64,000 nucleotides of DNA, taken from assembly GCF_002159765.1 (NCBI RefSeq), contig NZ_NFJH01000006.1, positions 1 through 64,000 on the forward strand, given 5' to 3'. The position numbers and the translations under genes are program-made. The notes beneath the pieces were generated by a model. It was not told the DNA's origin and did no database searches. It was given only the letters and a program-made list of their open reading frames with translations. This stretch comes from Collinsella sp. An268 (GTDB lineage Bacteria; Actinomycetota; Coriobacteriia; Coriobacteriales; Coriobacteriaceae). Shown one piece after another: positions 34,107 through 43,564 of the stretch; the stretch's first letter is position 1, and each line of letters opens with the position of its first letter.

Positions 34107-34883
34107 CTAGCGCAGCTCGACGACGGCAAAGACGCCGCCCTCGGCATCGGTGAGGGAGACGACCGCCCGGTCGCCGTCGATGACGGCGTGCGGGTAGATG
34201 GTGTCGCCCAGCACGGCGGCGCGGCGATAGTCGACGCGCACGTGGCGCGCCCCGCGCTCGCGCACGTCTCGGGGGAGGTCCTCGCGGGCGATCTGCTCAA
34301 AGGCCATCTGCACATAATGGCAGTTGTTGACATGCTCGTTGGTGTCGATGAGGCTCGGCCCCACGGAGATGGGCGCGCACATCCTCAGGTGTTCGGGCAC
34401 CGCGATGCGCCTGCCCTCGGCGGGCATCTCGAGGGGTGCGCCCTCTCCGTACGGCGCGACGTGCTCCGGCGCGGGCCGGCAGGGACGCATGGCGGCGAGG
34501 TCCATAAACGCCCACGAGGAATCGGCGCGCACGATGAGGCGGCCCGCCTCATCGCGCAGGTAGAAGTTGCGCTTGGCGGTAAAACCGTGGAAGTGCGTGG
34601 CAAAGGTGCCCGCCGTCACGGGCTCGCAGAGCGAGGGGTAGCGGTCGATGACGATGTGCCAGTGCGTGAGGACCCAGGCGCGCTGCTCGTTTCTGAGCCA
34701 TGCCAGCCCTACGCCGAGGGATTCAGATTGAAAGGTGCTCACATCTTGAAAAGCGTTGATGAGGGCGGGCAGCGTCATAAGGCCGCGGCGCCCCACCTCG
34801 CTGTAGCGGACGTGGTAGGTGTACTCGAAGGCGTTGGGCGAGGGGGCGCCGCCTGCGGTGCTGGTTTCGAGGGTGTCGGTCAT
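34107..34883 (-). CDS. Acyl-ACP thioesterase
   Basis: A 258-aa double hot-dog protein of the FatA/FatB-like bacterial family. VRYSEVGRRGLMTLPALINA and SLGVGLAWLRNEQRAWVLTHW define the first hot dog; the second has the catalytic D-T-N-E-H-V-N-N-C-H-Y segment near residue 195. It releases fatty acids from acyl carrier protein in the cytoplasm. It is 81 bases upstream of the oxidoreductase gene on the same strand; no functional link between the two is obvious. Confidence 0.92.
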   Translation of the reverse strand: MTDTLETSTAGGAPSPNAFEYTYHVRYSEVGRRGLMTLPALINAFQDVSTFQSESLGVGLAWLRNEQRAWVLTHWHIVIDRYPSLCEPVTAGTFATHFHGFTAKRNFYLRDEAGRLIVRADSSWAFMDLAAMRPCRPAPEHVAPYGEGAPLEMPAEGRRIAVPEHLRMCAPISVGPSLIDTNEHVNNCHYVQMAFEQIAREDLPRDVRERGARHVRVDYRRAAVLGDTIYPHAVIDGDRAVVSLTDAEGGVFAVVELR

Positions 34884-34972
34884 GTAGGGCTCCTTGCGTC
34901 GCTAAACGATGGGGGTTATACCCGAAGCGTGCAAGAAGGAACGGGAGACGCGACGCCCCGGCGGAACCTCGG

Positions 34973-35323
34973 CTAGAACGTCGTCCCGTTCCAGCCAAAG
35001 TTGGGGGTGGACGAGCAGCTCACATAGATGCGCGCCGGGTCGATGCCGAGCGTCTCGGCGACGGCGGGCGTCACGGCGGCGGTGAGCGCCTCCCATGCAC
35101 TCGCCGGAACCTCGCCCCGCGCGAACACCCCGACCTCGATCAGGGCGCTCGCCTCGCTATCGTCGCCCCCGAAGTAGATGGGCGCGTTCTCGTCGAAGAG
35201 GCACATGAGCCATTGCTCGGACTTACCGGGGATGTTCTCGATGGCTTGGCCGAAGGCGGCCTTGAGGGCGTGCTGGGCGGTCTCGGGGATGGGTGTGGTC
35301 GCGTGCGTCTTGATTACGGGCAT
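34973..35323 (-). CDS. MIF/phenylpyruvate-tautomerase family protein
   Basis: A 116-aa protein with the macrophage migration inhibitory factor fold: M-P-V-I-K-T at the N-terminus gives the catalytic Pro-1 after Met removal, and SEQWLMCLFDENAPIYFGGD and ARIYVSCSSTPNFGWNGTTF fill the conserved strands. The end NFGWNGTTF closely resembles eukaryotic MIF and D-dopachrome tautomerase. ATG 35323 is chosen so that Pro follows Met; an upstream ATG would bury it. Related bacterial proteins are tautomerases of unknown natural substrate. Confidence 0.92.
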   Translation of the reverse strand: MPVIKTHATTPIPETAQHALKAAFGQAIENIPGKSEQWLMCLFDENAPIYFGGDDSEASALIEVGVFARGEVPASAWEALTAAVTPAVAETLGIDPARIYVSCSSTPNFGWNGTTF

Positions 35324-35425
35324 GGCGGGACTCCTATCAGGGGTATCGGACAGATACCTCGGTTGTACCCGCAACGCGCCGCTGCCGCACGGACAGCCGA
35401 CGCCCTCCTGGCGTCACGGGCGTTG

Positions 35426-35489
35426 CCGTGTGCGGATTTGCCACTCTGGGCGCATGAAAAAGGGTAGGAAGTGGCAAATCCGCACACGG
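35426..35489. repeat. Perfect 20-bp inverted repeat
   Basis: A 20-base arm at 35426-35445 (beginning CCGTGTGCGGATTT) is exactly repeated in reverse complement at 35470-35489, with a 24-base spacer. It lies between the MscS and tautomerase genes. No T-run follows either arm, so it is not a standard terminator. Its CGGATT core recalls the units at 48103-48343. Confidence 0.8.
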
Positions 35490-35559
35490 GAACTTCGGGG
35501 TGGTGAGAGGCGCGCTTCGGCGGGGCCGGATGCTGGCGGGTGAGCGGCGCGCGGCGGCG

Positions 35560-36330
35560 TTAGCGGGTGAGCGGCGCGATGGCGCGCACGGCGGCATCGA
35601 TGGCGGCTGCTACCAGCGCAGGGTCCTCGATGGTCGCGATAGCTTTGCCGCGGAAGCCGTATTCGGTGATGTCGGAGAAGAGCACCTTGACGGGCGGGTC
35701 GGAGATGATGGGCGAGACGGCGGCAACGGCGGTCTCGGTCGCTTGGGCGATGCGCTCGGCGTCCTCGGCAAGCGGCGCGCCGGTGGAGGTGACGGCAAAC
35801 GGTACGACCACGAGGTTTGCCGGCGGCAGTTTGGTGAGCGACGTTTTGGAGAGCACCGAGTTGGGGATGATGACGGTCTGCCCGCTCGCGTTCTCGATGG
35901 TGGTGTGCCGAAGGCCCACGTCGGTCACCACGCCCTGGTCCGAGCCGACGCGGATGTGGTCGCCCGGCACCACCACGCGCATGAGGGTGAGCTGAAGCCC
36001 GCCGATAAGGTTGGAGAGCGTGTCCTGAAAGCCGAGGGAGACGGCGATGCCGCCGACGCCGAGCGCGGCGATGACGGTGCTGATGTTGACGTTGAAGCAC
36101 GTGTCGAGAATGATGCTCCCGCCGATGAGCCAGATGGTGCCGCGTGCGATGTTTACGATAATCGACGACGCCGGCAGGGGGTTCTCGTCGCTGTGAAGGG
36201 CGCGGCGCAGCACGTGTGCGCAGGTGCGCGAGCAGGCAAAAGTGACGATGAGAATGATGAGAAACCATGCGACGAAACGCATCCAACCTGCGGGGAGGAT
36301 CGAGAAGAGCTGGTTCAGAAACGGTTCCAT
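35560..36330 (-). CDS. Small-conductance mechanosensitive channel (MscS family)
   Basis: A 256-aa membrane channel. Three hydrophobic segments are visible: residues 16-41, 60-80, and the pore helix TM3 ISTVIAALGVGGIAVSLGFQ (about 86-105) with its Gly/Ala pattern, followed by D-T-L-S-N-L-I-G-G. The beta domain has VVVPGDHIRVG and IENASGQTVIIPNS, as in all MscS. It opens under membrane tension in hypo-osmotic shock. ATG 36330 starts M-E-P-F-L-N-Q-L-F just before the first helix; an open extension upstream is Pro/Arg-rich and unlikely to be translated. Confidence 0.94.
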   Translation of the reverse strand: MEPFLNQLFSILPAGWMRFVAWFLIILIVTFACSRTCAHVLRRALHSDENPLPASSIIVNIARGTIWLIGGSIILDTCFNVNISTVIAALGVGGIAVSLGFQDTLSNLIGGLQLTLMRVVVPGDHIRVGSDQGVVTDVGLRHTTIENASGQTVIIPNSVLSKTSLTKLPPANLVVVPFAVTSTGAPLAEDAERIAQATETAVAAVSPIISDPPVKVLFSDITEYGFRGKAIATIEDPALVAAAIDAAVRAIAPLTR

Positions 36331-36479
36331 AAGGCGGCCTATCGTGTCTTCGGTATCTTTTGCCCATGGTATACCCCATTCTCTATCCGGCAAAAACGGA
36401 GCGGGCGCGGGCGAAACATGGCGCCGCTGCGGGCGTGCGCGTATACTTTCGTCCATATGACGCAAGAGAAGGGGTACCC

Positions 36480-37430
36480 ATGGCACGGGAGCGCACGGTG
36501 ATAATGACGCCGACGGGCAGGACGTTTACCGTGGGAGAGCCCCTGGTGGAGACGCCCGCGCCGGCGCCCTCGCTCGGGGCGGACTCGACCGGCGTGGTGT
36601 TTGAGGGCGGAGGCATGCGCGGGCTGTTTACCGCGGGCGTCATCGACGTGTGGATGGAGCAGGGCATCACCGCGACGGCTGCCGTGGGCGTGTCGGCGGG
36701 CGCCACGTTTGGCTGCAACTTCAAGTCGCTGCAGATCGGTCGTCCGCGCCGCTATAACGAGCGGTTTTGCGCCGACCCGCGGTACGCGAGCCTAAGGAAC
36801 CTTCTCACCACCGGAGACCTGTACAGCCGTGACTTCGCCTACGGTGAGCTGCCCTGGGAGATCGACCCCTTTGATCTTGCGGCCTTTGAGCGCAACCCCA
36901 TGCGCTTCTACACCGTCTCGACCGATCTTGCCACGGGCGGCGCCGTCTACCACGAGCTCACCGGTTCGGGTGCCGAGGTCATCGAGTGGATTCGCTCCTC
37001 GGCATCTATCCCCGTGCTCGCGCGCCCCGTCGAGCTCGACGGCATGCGTCTGCTCGACGGCGGGGTGGCAGATTCCATTCCGCTCGACTGGATGCTCGCG
37101 CAAGGGTTTGCGAAGACGGTGGTCGTGCTCACGCAGCCCGCGGGCTACCAAAAAGAGCCCAACAGCCTTATGCCGCTGTTGCGCCTGTGGTTTCGCCGCT
37201 ATCCGCGCTTTGTGGCCGCGCTTGCCGATCGCCACGAGCGCTATAACGCCACGCTCGACAAGATCGCGCGCCTCGAGCGCGAGGGCCGCATCTTTGTGGT
37301 GCGCCCGTCCGCTTCGGTCAAGACGCCCGCCATGGTGCGCGACCCGGCGCTGCTTGAGGAGATATACCAGCGCGGCCGCGCGGACGCCGAGGCGGCGCTC
37401 CCTGCGCTCGAGGCCTATTTGCGCGCCTGA
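36480..37430 (+). CDS. Patatin-like phospholipase family protein
   Basis: A 316-aa acyl hydrolase. It has the oxyanion loop F-E-G-G-G-M-R-G near residue 42, the nucleophile elbow G-V-S-A-G near residue 71 and the catalytic Asp in L-L-D-G-G-V-A-D-S-I near residue 196, giving a complete Ser-Asp dyad. Bacterial patatins hydrolyse membrane lipids or storage lipids; no secretion signal is seen. ATG 36480 has AAGG about 9 bases upstream. TATACT at 36442-36447 may be the -10, without a clear -35. The 150-base gap to mscS is divergent. Confidence 0.92.
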   Translation: MARERTVIMTPTGRTFTVGEPLVETPAPAPSLGADSTGVVFEGGGMRGLFTAGVIDVWMEQGITATAAVGVSAGATFGCNFKSLQIGRPRRYNERFCADPRYASLRNLLTTGDLYSRDFAYGELPWEIDPFDLAAFERNPMRFYTVSTDLATGGAVYHELTGSGAEVIEWIRSSASIPVLARPVELDGMRLLDGGVADSIPLDWMLAQGFAKTVVVLTQPAGYQKEPNSLMPLLRLWFRRYPRFVAALADRHERYNATLDKIARLEREGRIFVVRPSASVKTPAMVRDPALLEEIYQRGRADAEAALPALEAYLRA

Positions 37431-37637
37431 GGGCTTGGGGCGGGGCGCCGGCGTTCAAGGAAAAACTATGCAGTTGCGCGCCGGTGACGATTAGGTACCG
37501 TAGGGTAGAGGTATCAGAGGTACAGACCGCTGCTGCCGGCTTCCCCTCGCGGTGGGACCGGTGTGTGTTTGCCCGGCGCAAGCGCGCGTCGGGCGCTGTT
37601 GATCCCCTTTTCGCTCCCGTCTACCCGAGAGGACCCT

Positions 37638-39653
37638 ATGCACGGTGACACCATTTTGCTCATGACGTTTGTGTTCGCGCTGGTCGCCGCCTTTGTCGGC
37701 GGACTCGTCGCCCGTGCGCTCCGCCTGCCGCCCATCGTGGGCTATCTTCTGGGCGGCTTTGCCGTGGGCCCTTTCACCCCGGGCTTCATCGGCGACTCGC
37801 ATGCGATGAGTCAGCTTTCCGAGATCGGCGTCATGTTCATGATGTTCGGCGTGGGCATGCACTTCTCGCTCAAGGACCTGCTGGCCGTCAAGGGCGTCGC
37901 CATTCCCGGCGCCGTGCTGCAGATCGCGCTCGGGACGCTCGCCGGCACGGGGCTGGCGCTCGCGCTCGGCTGGTCGATCGAGGCGGGCGTCATGCTCGGC
38001 CTCTCGGTGAGCATCGCCTCGACCGTCGTCCTCATCCGCAACCTCACCGATGCCGGCAGGTATCAGAGCACAGGGGGTCGCATCGCCACCGGGTGGCTGA
38101 TTGTCGAGGACCTTGCGACCATCGTCATCCTTGTCATCCTGCCGGTCGTGTTTGGGCCGGGCGAGGTGGCGGGGCCCGCGCTAGCGCTTCAGATCGCCGA
38201 GGCGCTCGTGCTCACCGCGGTCTTCGTGGCGCTCATGCTCGTGGTGGGCACCCGCGCGCTGCCCTGGCTGCTCGTGCGCATCGCGCGCTTCTGCCCGCGT
38301 GAGCTGTTCCAGCTCGCGGTGGTGGTCGTCGCACTCGGCGTGGCCATGGTCGCCTCGCTCGTGTTCAACGTCTCGGTGGCACTCGGTGCGTTTCTGGCAG
38401 GCGTGGTGGTGAGCGGCTCGGCCCTCTCTCACCGCATCGCCGCGGAGGCCGTACCCTTTCAGGACCTGTTCTCCATCATCTTCTTCGCGTCCGTGGGCAT
38501 GATGGTCGACCCCTTCACGCTCGCCGCGCACCTGCCCGAGCTCCTTGCCATCGTCGCCCTCATCATGGTGGGCAAATGGCTCATCAACATGGTGCTCGGC
38601 ATTGTGCTTTCCGCGGGGCTCGGCACGACGCTCACCGTGGCGGCCGGCCTTTCGCAGATCGGCGAGTTCTCGTTCATCATCGGGCAGCTCGGCATGTCGC
38701 TCGGCGTGCTTACGGCCGAGCAGTACAGCCTCATCCTGGGCGGTGCCGTCATCTCGATCGCCCTCAATTCGTTTGTATTCAAGACGGTGGACCCGTTCGA
38801 GCGCGCGCTCGGCGCGCGCCTCCTGTTCCGGCATCTGTACGACCGTCATGTGCGCACCGTGGCGAGCCCCGAGGCGGAGACGCTCAGCGACCATGTGGTC
38901 GTGGTGGGCTACGGGCATGCGGGCCGCTGCGTGGCCGATGTGCTGGCGCGCCTCTCGGTACCGTGCCTTGTGGTGGAGCGCGACCTCGCGGCGGCCGAGG
39001 AGGCGGAGGCGGCGGGGCTCTGCGTGCTGCAGGGGGATGCGGCCAACTCCACCATCTTGGAGCACGCGCACCTCGCGCAGGCCCGTCTCATGGTCATCGC
39101 CGTCGGCGAGGAGACCTCGGCCGAGGTCATGGCGCACGAGGCGCGCGAGCTTGCACCGGGTCTTAGCATCGTGGCCCGCGCCGATTCCGACGAGGCGGTC
39201 TCCGAGCTCGTGGCGGCGGGCGCGGCCGATGTTGTGCGCCCCGAGCTCGAGGGCGGCGTCGAGCTCATGCGCCATGCCCTCCTGCGTCTCGGGTACCGTC
39301 CCCAGCAAATCCAGGGCTATGCCAACGATCTGCGCGCCAGCGGCTACGAGGCCTTGGGCGACGGCGCGCAGCTGAGCCGCGTGCGGGCCATCGAGCGCTT
39401 CATGGGCGCGATGCGTGGGCTCGAGCTCGATTGGGTCCAGGTGGGCGAGGGCAGCTCGCTGGCGGGCAAGACCTTGGCCGAGAGCGACCTGCGCGCCCGT
39501 ACCGGGGCGCAGGTGGTGGCGCGCCGGCGCGGGGACGACGTCGCCCTCGTGGTGGCGCCCGACGAGCGGGTCGAGGTGGGCGACGTGCTCGGTCTGGTGG
39601 CCACGCCCGAGGGCATCGCCGCGGCGGAGCGCGAGCTCGCTCCGGGCGCCTAG
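37638..39653 (+). CDS. KefB-like monovalent cation:proton antiporter
   Basis: A 671-aa protein in three parts: a CPA2 transporter domain with about 12 membrane segments (residues 1-390), a TrkA-N (RCK) nucleotide-binding domain (SDHVVVVGYGHAGRCVADVL, near 415) and a TrkA-C domain (near 590-665). GYLLGGFAVGPFTPGF and SQIGEFSFIIGQLG are CPA2 hallmarks. It probably exports K+ or Na+ in exchange for protons, gated by NAD(H) or a nucleotide at the RCK domain. GAGAGGA lies just upstream of ATG 37638. The 207-base gap before it has no gene. Confidence 0.93.
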   Translation: MHGDTILLMTFVFALVAAFVGGLVARALRLPPIVGYLLGGFAVGPFTPGFIGDSHAMSQLSEIGVMFMMFGVGMHFSLKDLLAVKGVAIPGAVLQIALGTLAGTGLALALGWSIEAGVMLGLSVSIASTVVLIRNLTDAGRYQSTGGRIATGWLIVEDLATIVILVILPVVFGPGEVAGPALALQIAEALVLTAVFVALMLVVGTRALPWLLVRIARFCPRELFQLAVVVVALGVAMVASLVFNVSVALGAFLAGVVVSGSALSHRIAAEAVPFQDLFSIIFFASVGMMVDPFTLAAHLPELLAIVALIMVGKWLINMVLGIVLSAGLGTTLTVAAGLSQIGEFSFIIGQLGMSLGVLTAEQYSLILGGAVISIALNSFVFKTVDPFERALGARLLFRHLYDRHVRTVASPEAETLSDHVVVVGYGHAGRCVADVLARLSVPCLVVERDLAAAEEAEAAGLCVLQGDAANSTILEHAHLAQARLMVIAVGEETSAEVMAHEARELAPGLSIVARADSDEAVSELVAAGAADVVRPELEGGVELMRHALLRLGYRPQQIQGYANDLRASGYEALGDGAQLSRVRAIERFMGAMRGLELDWVQVGEGSSLAGKTLAESDLRARTGAQVVARRRGDDVALVVAPDERVEVGDVLGLVATPEGIAAAERELAPGA

Positions 39654-39764
39654 CGTGCGCCCCGCGCAAGCGTGGGACTTTCGTGCGCGCCCCTTAACGC
39701 GGCCATTTGGGGACGGGGTCAAAGTATGCAATGGCGCGCGGGCGCGGGCGGCGCGACCGTGATG

Positions 39765-40778
39765 CTATGCGGCGGGCAGTGCAACGGTGATGGTGAGCGT
39801 GCCGTCTGCCGCTTGGGCGGCAACGGTGCCGCCCATGGCTTCTACCAAGCGCGCTACGATGGCGAGGCCGAGCCCCGTCCCCTCTCCCGTGCGCGCGGCG
39901 TTGCCGCGATAGAAGCGGTCGAAGAGCCGCTCCGCATCGATGCGTGAGGCATCCGCCACCGGGTTTGCGAACCGTATCGTCACGCTACCTGCGGGCAAGA
40001 CCGCGCTTGCGGTGTGGGCGGTGCCCGCGGCCCCGTTGCGTGCGGCCGTGCCGGCGCCTGCTGGCGTTACGGGGGAGGCTGTCTCGCGTGCCACCTCCAC
40101 CGTGGGTGCGCCCATGCCGTGCCTGAGGGCATTGACCGTAAGGTTCATGAGGACGCGCCCGAGCGCCTCACGGTTGGCGAGCGTGCAGACGCCCGCGTCG
40201 GCCTCCGCGCAGAGGACGCGCGGCTCCCAGCCACGGGCGTTGAGGTCGGGGTAGAACGTAAGAAGCGCCTCGGAAAGCGCGGGCATGACCTCCACCGGCT
40301 CGAGCTCTAGAGCAAAGTCTGGGTCGCTTGCCCGCGCGTAATCGAACAGGCCGTCCACCAGCTCGCGCATGGTGGCAAGCCGCTCGGTCGCCTGCGCGCG
40401 AAAGCGCGCGGCCGCCTCCGCGTCCTCGGTGCGCTCCGCAAGCTGCAGGTACCCTTGGGCGCCGGCGAGCGGCGTGCGGATATCGTGGCTGAGCGATGCT
40501 AGGTCCTGCTGGAAGGCGCCATGAGCGCGTTCGGCAGCGATGCGCGCCTCCTCGGTGCGATCAAACTCGGCGTTCAGCGCCTGCGCGAGCCGCGTAAGGC
40601 CGGCGCTACGCACGTGCAACATAATGCGCGCGTTGTCGAGCCCCTGCTCGGCCCGTGCCTCGATAGCGCAGGCGATGCGCCCAAGCTCGCGCTCGCGTGC
40701 AAGAAGAACGAGGGCGCAGAGTGCGCCCGCCGCGCCGAGGACTATCACGCATATCAGAAGAATGGTCTGGGCAGCCAT
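39765..40778 (-). CDS. Sensor histidine kinase of a peptide-resistance system
   Basis: A 337-aa kinase: one N-terminal membrane helix (residues 5-27), an AEFDRTEEARIAAERAHGAF coiled region, the H-box L-S-H-D-I-R-T-P-L-A near residue 118, an N-box LMNLTVNALRHG and G-box GTGLGLAIVARLVEAMGG. A Gly/Ala/Thr-rich insertion splits the ATPase domain (about 235-265). With one helix and no external domain it cannot bind a ligand outside the cell directly, so it may read the state of the adjacent ABC transporter. It is the last gene of the minus-strand operon from 44484. Confidence 0.92.
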   Translation of the reverse strand: MAAQTILLICVIVLGAAGALCALVLLARERELGRIACAIEARAEQGLDNARIMLHVRSAGLTRLAQALNAEFDRTEEARIAAERAHGAFQQDLASLSHDIRTPLAGAQGYLQLAERTEDAEAAARFRAQATERLATMRELVDGLFDYARASDPDFALELEPVEVMPALSEALLTFYPDLNARGWEPRVLCAEADAGVCTLANREALGRVLMNLTVNALRHGMGAPTVEVARETASPVTPAGAGTAARNGAAGTAHTASAVLPAGSVTIRFANPVADASRIDAERLFDRFYRGNAARTGEGTGLGLAIVARLVEAMGGTVAAQAADGTLTITVALPAA

Positions 40779-40861
40779 GCGCCCTCCTCAGGTAACCCTG
40801 CCGGCCTTAGTCGTTTTCAGCCGCTGTTTCCATAAAGCTGAGGCGGAAAGCTCGTTTTGTA

Positions 40862-41641
40862 TTATCCAAGCGTAGCACGCCGCCATACCGTTTTGACGAG
40901 CAAGCCGGATGCGCCCACCCAGCCCGCAGAGACAGCGAAGGGGTACAGTGCGCTCGTCGCATTGCCCAAGAGCATGGCAGGATTCTCGAGCGCGGTGGCA
41001 ACCGAGCTGAGCTGTATCTGCGCGATGAGCGTATAAAGCCCGGCCGCCATAGGGAACATGTTCGCCAGCAGATCCATAACCCATGCAACAGATCCTCCCG
41101 GCAACGAGAGCCCCATAAGGGTGGCAAAACACATGCTGATGGTTTTTACGGGTATGGTTGCCGCTACCATGAGCGAAAGGGATGCCACGGCTGTTGTGTA
41201 GAAGACAAAGCCTGCAAATCCGTAGCACCATGCAGCCACGCTTGCCTCTTCGATGGAAACGCCGGTTGCCGCTGAGAAGACGATGCCCTCCGCCATGACA
41301 AGGGAGACTGAGACGAGGGAGATGAGGAAAAGCGTCGCCAGCGCAGCATACGTGTGAGCGCGCCGGTACCCCGCACAGATAAACGACCGAGTTGCCCCGT
41401 GCTCGGAAGAAAGGAGATCGGCGATGATGATGCTCGAGAAAAGCGCGCAGATGCCGTAAAAGCCACGGCTGTTGGGGGCAACCACTATGGTGAAGTCGCC
41501 TAACGTGCCATTTGCGATGTGCACGAGGTAAGCGAAAAGTTGTGGGGCGAGGGGGACGAGTACGCAGCAGGCAAGGCAGATCCAAAACGTGGGGGAGCGG
41601 CGTAGGCGAAAGCGGTTCGCGCGCACGATGTTGATGAACAT
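40862..41641 (-). CDS. ABC transporter permease (LanG/EpiG-like)
   Basis: A 259-aa membrane protein with about six hydrophobic segments. N-terminal F-I-N-I-V-R-A-N-R-F-R-L-R-R-S-P-T-F-W is typical of type-2 ABC exporters of the lantibiotic-immunity/bacitracin family. Base composition is lower in GC than in the surrounding genes, suggesting transfer or relaxed selection. It pairs with the neighbouring permease (41720-42523). Which antimicrobial peptide, if any, is removed cannot be read from the sequence. Confidence 0.85.
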   Translation of the reverse strand: MFINIVRANRFRLRRSPTFWICLACCVLVPLAPQLFAYLVHIANGTLGDFTIVVAPNSRGFYGICALFSSIIIADLLSSEHGATRSFICAGYRRAHTYAALATLFLISLVSVSLVMAEGIVFSAATGVSIEEASVAAWCYGFAGFVFYTTAVASLSLMVAATIPVKTISMCFATLMGLSLPGGSVAWVMDLLANMFPMAAGLYTLIAQIQLSSVATALENPAMLLGNATSALYPFAVSAGWVGASGLLVKTVWRRATLG

Positions 41642-41719
41642 GGGCGGCCTTTCTCGGCGTTTCCAACGGTGCCGTCCGCCCGGACCGATGGGCTCTGGAC
41701 GGACGGCGCAAAATGATGG

Positions 41720-42523
41720 CTACAGCGTCTTGCGGCGGAAGACGATCCAGCCGAGCGCGCCTGCCGCGACCGCCCAGCCCACGGCGACGAGCGCCGTATG
41801 CACGAGCGTGCCCGCATCTTGGGTGACAAAGGACGCGCCGTTGCCGAGCGTCATGGCCTGCGCGTAGAGCAGGTTGTCGATAGCAATCTGCGCGAAACCG
41901 GTCGCCGGTGGCAGAAACGCCGCGACCATGCCAAAGAGCAGCATGAAGCCGTTGCCCACGATGCCGAGGCCCACGAACATGGTGCTCACCCAGGCGAGCG
42001 TCTCCCCGCGGGAGAGGATGGCGCAAAGGGTGCAGACGACGGTGTAGGCAAACCCAACGAGTGAGGCCAGACCCCACCACATGAGTAGCTGTGATGCGCT
42101 CGCGACACTCTCGATGTGCATGCCGAGCAACCAGGGGACAAGCCCGAAGCAAGCAAGCATGACACCCGGTATCACCAGCGTAAACAGCGCCCCCACCGCA
42201 ACCTTGGAGGCAGCGTATCCGCTTCGGGCGCCGCTGCCAGCGAGCACGGTCTTGAACCCGCCCGCCTTCCAGTCGCTCGCGATCAGGTAGGTGGGCGCAT
42301 AGGAGGCGAACAGCGGCAGAAAGCCGGATAAGAACGATATCTCTGCCGTGGTGTCAAGGGCGTTAGGGAAATCCACCCCAGAGATCGGTTCGCCCGCGCT
42401 GAGGGCGATAACGACGTTCATCCCTATGAAGAACAGGCAGAACCCGACGATAAAGAGCAAAACGCCCGCCGCCACGCCCGAGCGGCGCAAACGGTAGAGG
42501 TCGGCGCGCAGATAGTTCAGCAT
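41720..42523 (-). CDS. ABC transporter permease (LanE/EpiE-like)
   Basis: A 267-aa permease with about six membrane segments; M-L-N-Y-L-R-A-D-L-Y-R-L-R-R-S-G at the start resembles the first 15 residues of the partner permease, and S-D-W-K-A-G-G-F-K-T-V-L-A-G marks the first cytoplasmic loop. It lies 6 bases after the ATPase gene, so translation is likely coupled. Together they make an LanFEG-type exporter of three proteins. Confidence 0.87.
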   Translation of the reverse strand: MLNYLRADLYRLRRSGVAAGVLLFIVGFCLFFIGMNVVIALSAGEPISGVDFPNALDTTAEISFLSGFLPLFASYAPTYLIASDWKAGGFKTVLAGSGARSGYAASKVAVGALFTLVIPGVMLACFGLVPWLLGMHIESVASASQLLMWWGLASLVGFAYTVVCTLCAILSRGETLAWVSTMFVGLGIVGNGFMLLFGMVAAFLPPATGFAQIAIDNLLYAQAMTLGNGASFVTQDAGTLVHTALVAVGWAVAAGALGWIVFRRKTL

Positions 42524-42529
42524 CGTCCA

Positions 42530-43507
42530 TCACCTGCCTCTCCGGGAGAAGCGGCCGGTGGCGCGACCCGCACCGGCGCCGGGTGCGGTGCCGGCGTCGT
42601 CCACGTCGTGCCCGCCCATGAGCTCCACAAAGAACGCCTCGCGGTCTCCTTCCGTGCGGTGCAGGTCAGAAAGCGCGATACCCTCGCTCATGAGGACCTC
42701 GCCCACGCGTGCGGTGTCCACCTCGCCGTCGATGCGCAGGGTGTCGTCCGGCATCATCTGGATGCGCGCGCCGCGGACGCGCTCGGTGAGCGTGGCGAGA
42801 GCCCGCTCGGGCTCGGCGCAGCTGAGGGCGAGGTAGCTCGCGCACTCCTCCTCAACGGCGGCAGCAGTCAACTCGCGCACCATATGGCCGTCGCGGATGA
42901 TGCCGTAGCAGGTGCACATACGCTCGAGCTGGTCGAGCACGTGCGAGCTGATGAGCACCGTCACGCCGCGCTCGTGGTTGAGGCGCACGATAAGCGTGCG
43001 GATGGCGCGCGCCGCATCCGGGTCGAGGCCGTTCAAGGGCTCGTCCAACATGAGCACGCTCGGGTTGCCCATGAGGGCGAGTGCGATGCCTAAGCGCTGC
43101 TTCATGCCCATGGAGAAGCGCTTGGCCTTCTGGCGGCCGGTGTCGGCGAGGCCCACGGCGTCAAGCAGCTCCTGGCAGGTGCGCTTGGCGTCTACGAGCC
43201 CTAAGGTGAGCGCCTTCACCATGAGGTTGTCGTACGCAGAGAGACTGGGGTAGATGCCCGGGCTCTCGATGAGCGTACCCACCGCCGGATGAGCCTCGCA
43301 GGGTGCGAGCGCGGCGCCGAGCACGTGCACCTCGCCTGCGGTTGCCGGCATGAGCCCCGCCACGATCTTCATGGTGGTGGACTTGCCCGAGCCGTTTTTG
43401 CCAATGAATCCGTAGATCTCGCCGCGTCCCACGGTAAGGTTGAGGTCGCGGAGGGCCCGCTTGCCGCGGAACTTCTTCTCGAGCGCGTGCGTCTCGATGG
43501 CGTTCAT
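42530..43507 (-). CDS. ABC transporter ATPase (LanF/bacitracin-resistance type)
   Basis: A 325-aa ABC ATPase with Walker A GKNGSGKST near residue 38, signature F-S-M-G-M-K-Q-R-L-G near residue 133 and Walker B VLMLDEPLNGLDP. SFDNL-like S-A-Y-D-N-L and a C-terminal extension beyond the ABC domain are usual in lantibiotic-immunity ATPases. ATG 43507 has AGGAGACC 10 bases upstream on the minus strand. A repeat-rich operator lies 60-100 bases upstream, so the transporter may be induced by the response regulator encoded just before it. Confidence 0.92.
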   Translation of the reverse strand: MNAIETHALEKKFRGKRALRDLNLTVGRGEIYGFIGKNGSGKSTTMKIVAGLMPATAGEVHVLGAALAPCEAHPAVGTLIESPGIYPSLSAYDNLMVKALTLGLVDAKRTCQELLDAVGLADTGRQKAKRFSMGMKQRLGIALALMGNPSVLMLDEPLNGLDPDAARAIRTLIVRLNHERGVTVLISSHVLDQLERMCTCYGIIRDGHMVRELTAAAVEEECASYLALSCAEPERALATLTERVRGARIQMMPDDTLRIDGEVDTARVGEVLMSEGIALSDLHRTEGDREAFFVELMGGHDVDDAGTAPGAGAGRATGRFSRRGR

Positions 43508-43564
43508 GCTCCGGTCTCCTTTCGTCTGGCCTTCATCTTGGCATAGAAGATACGGGGCGCCCTG

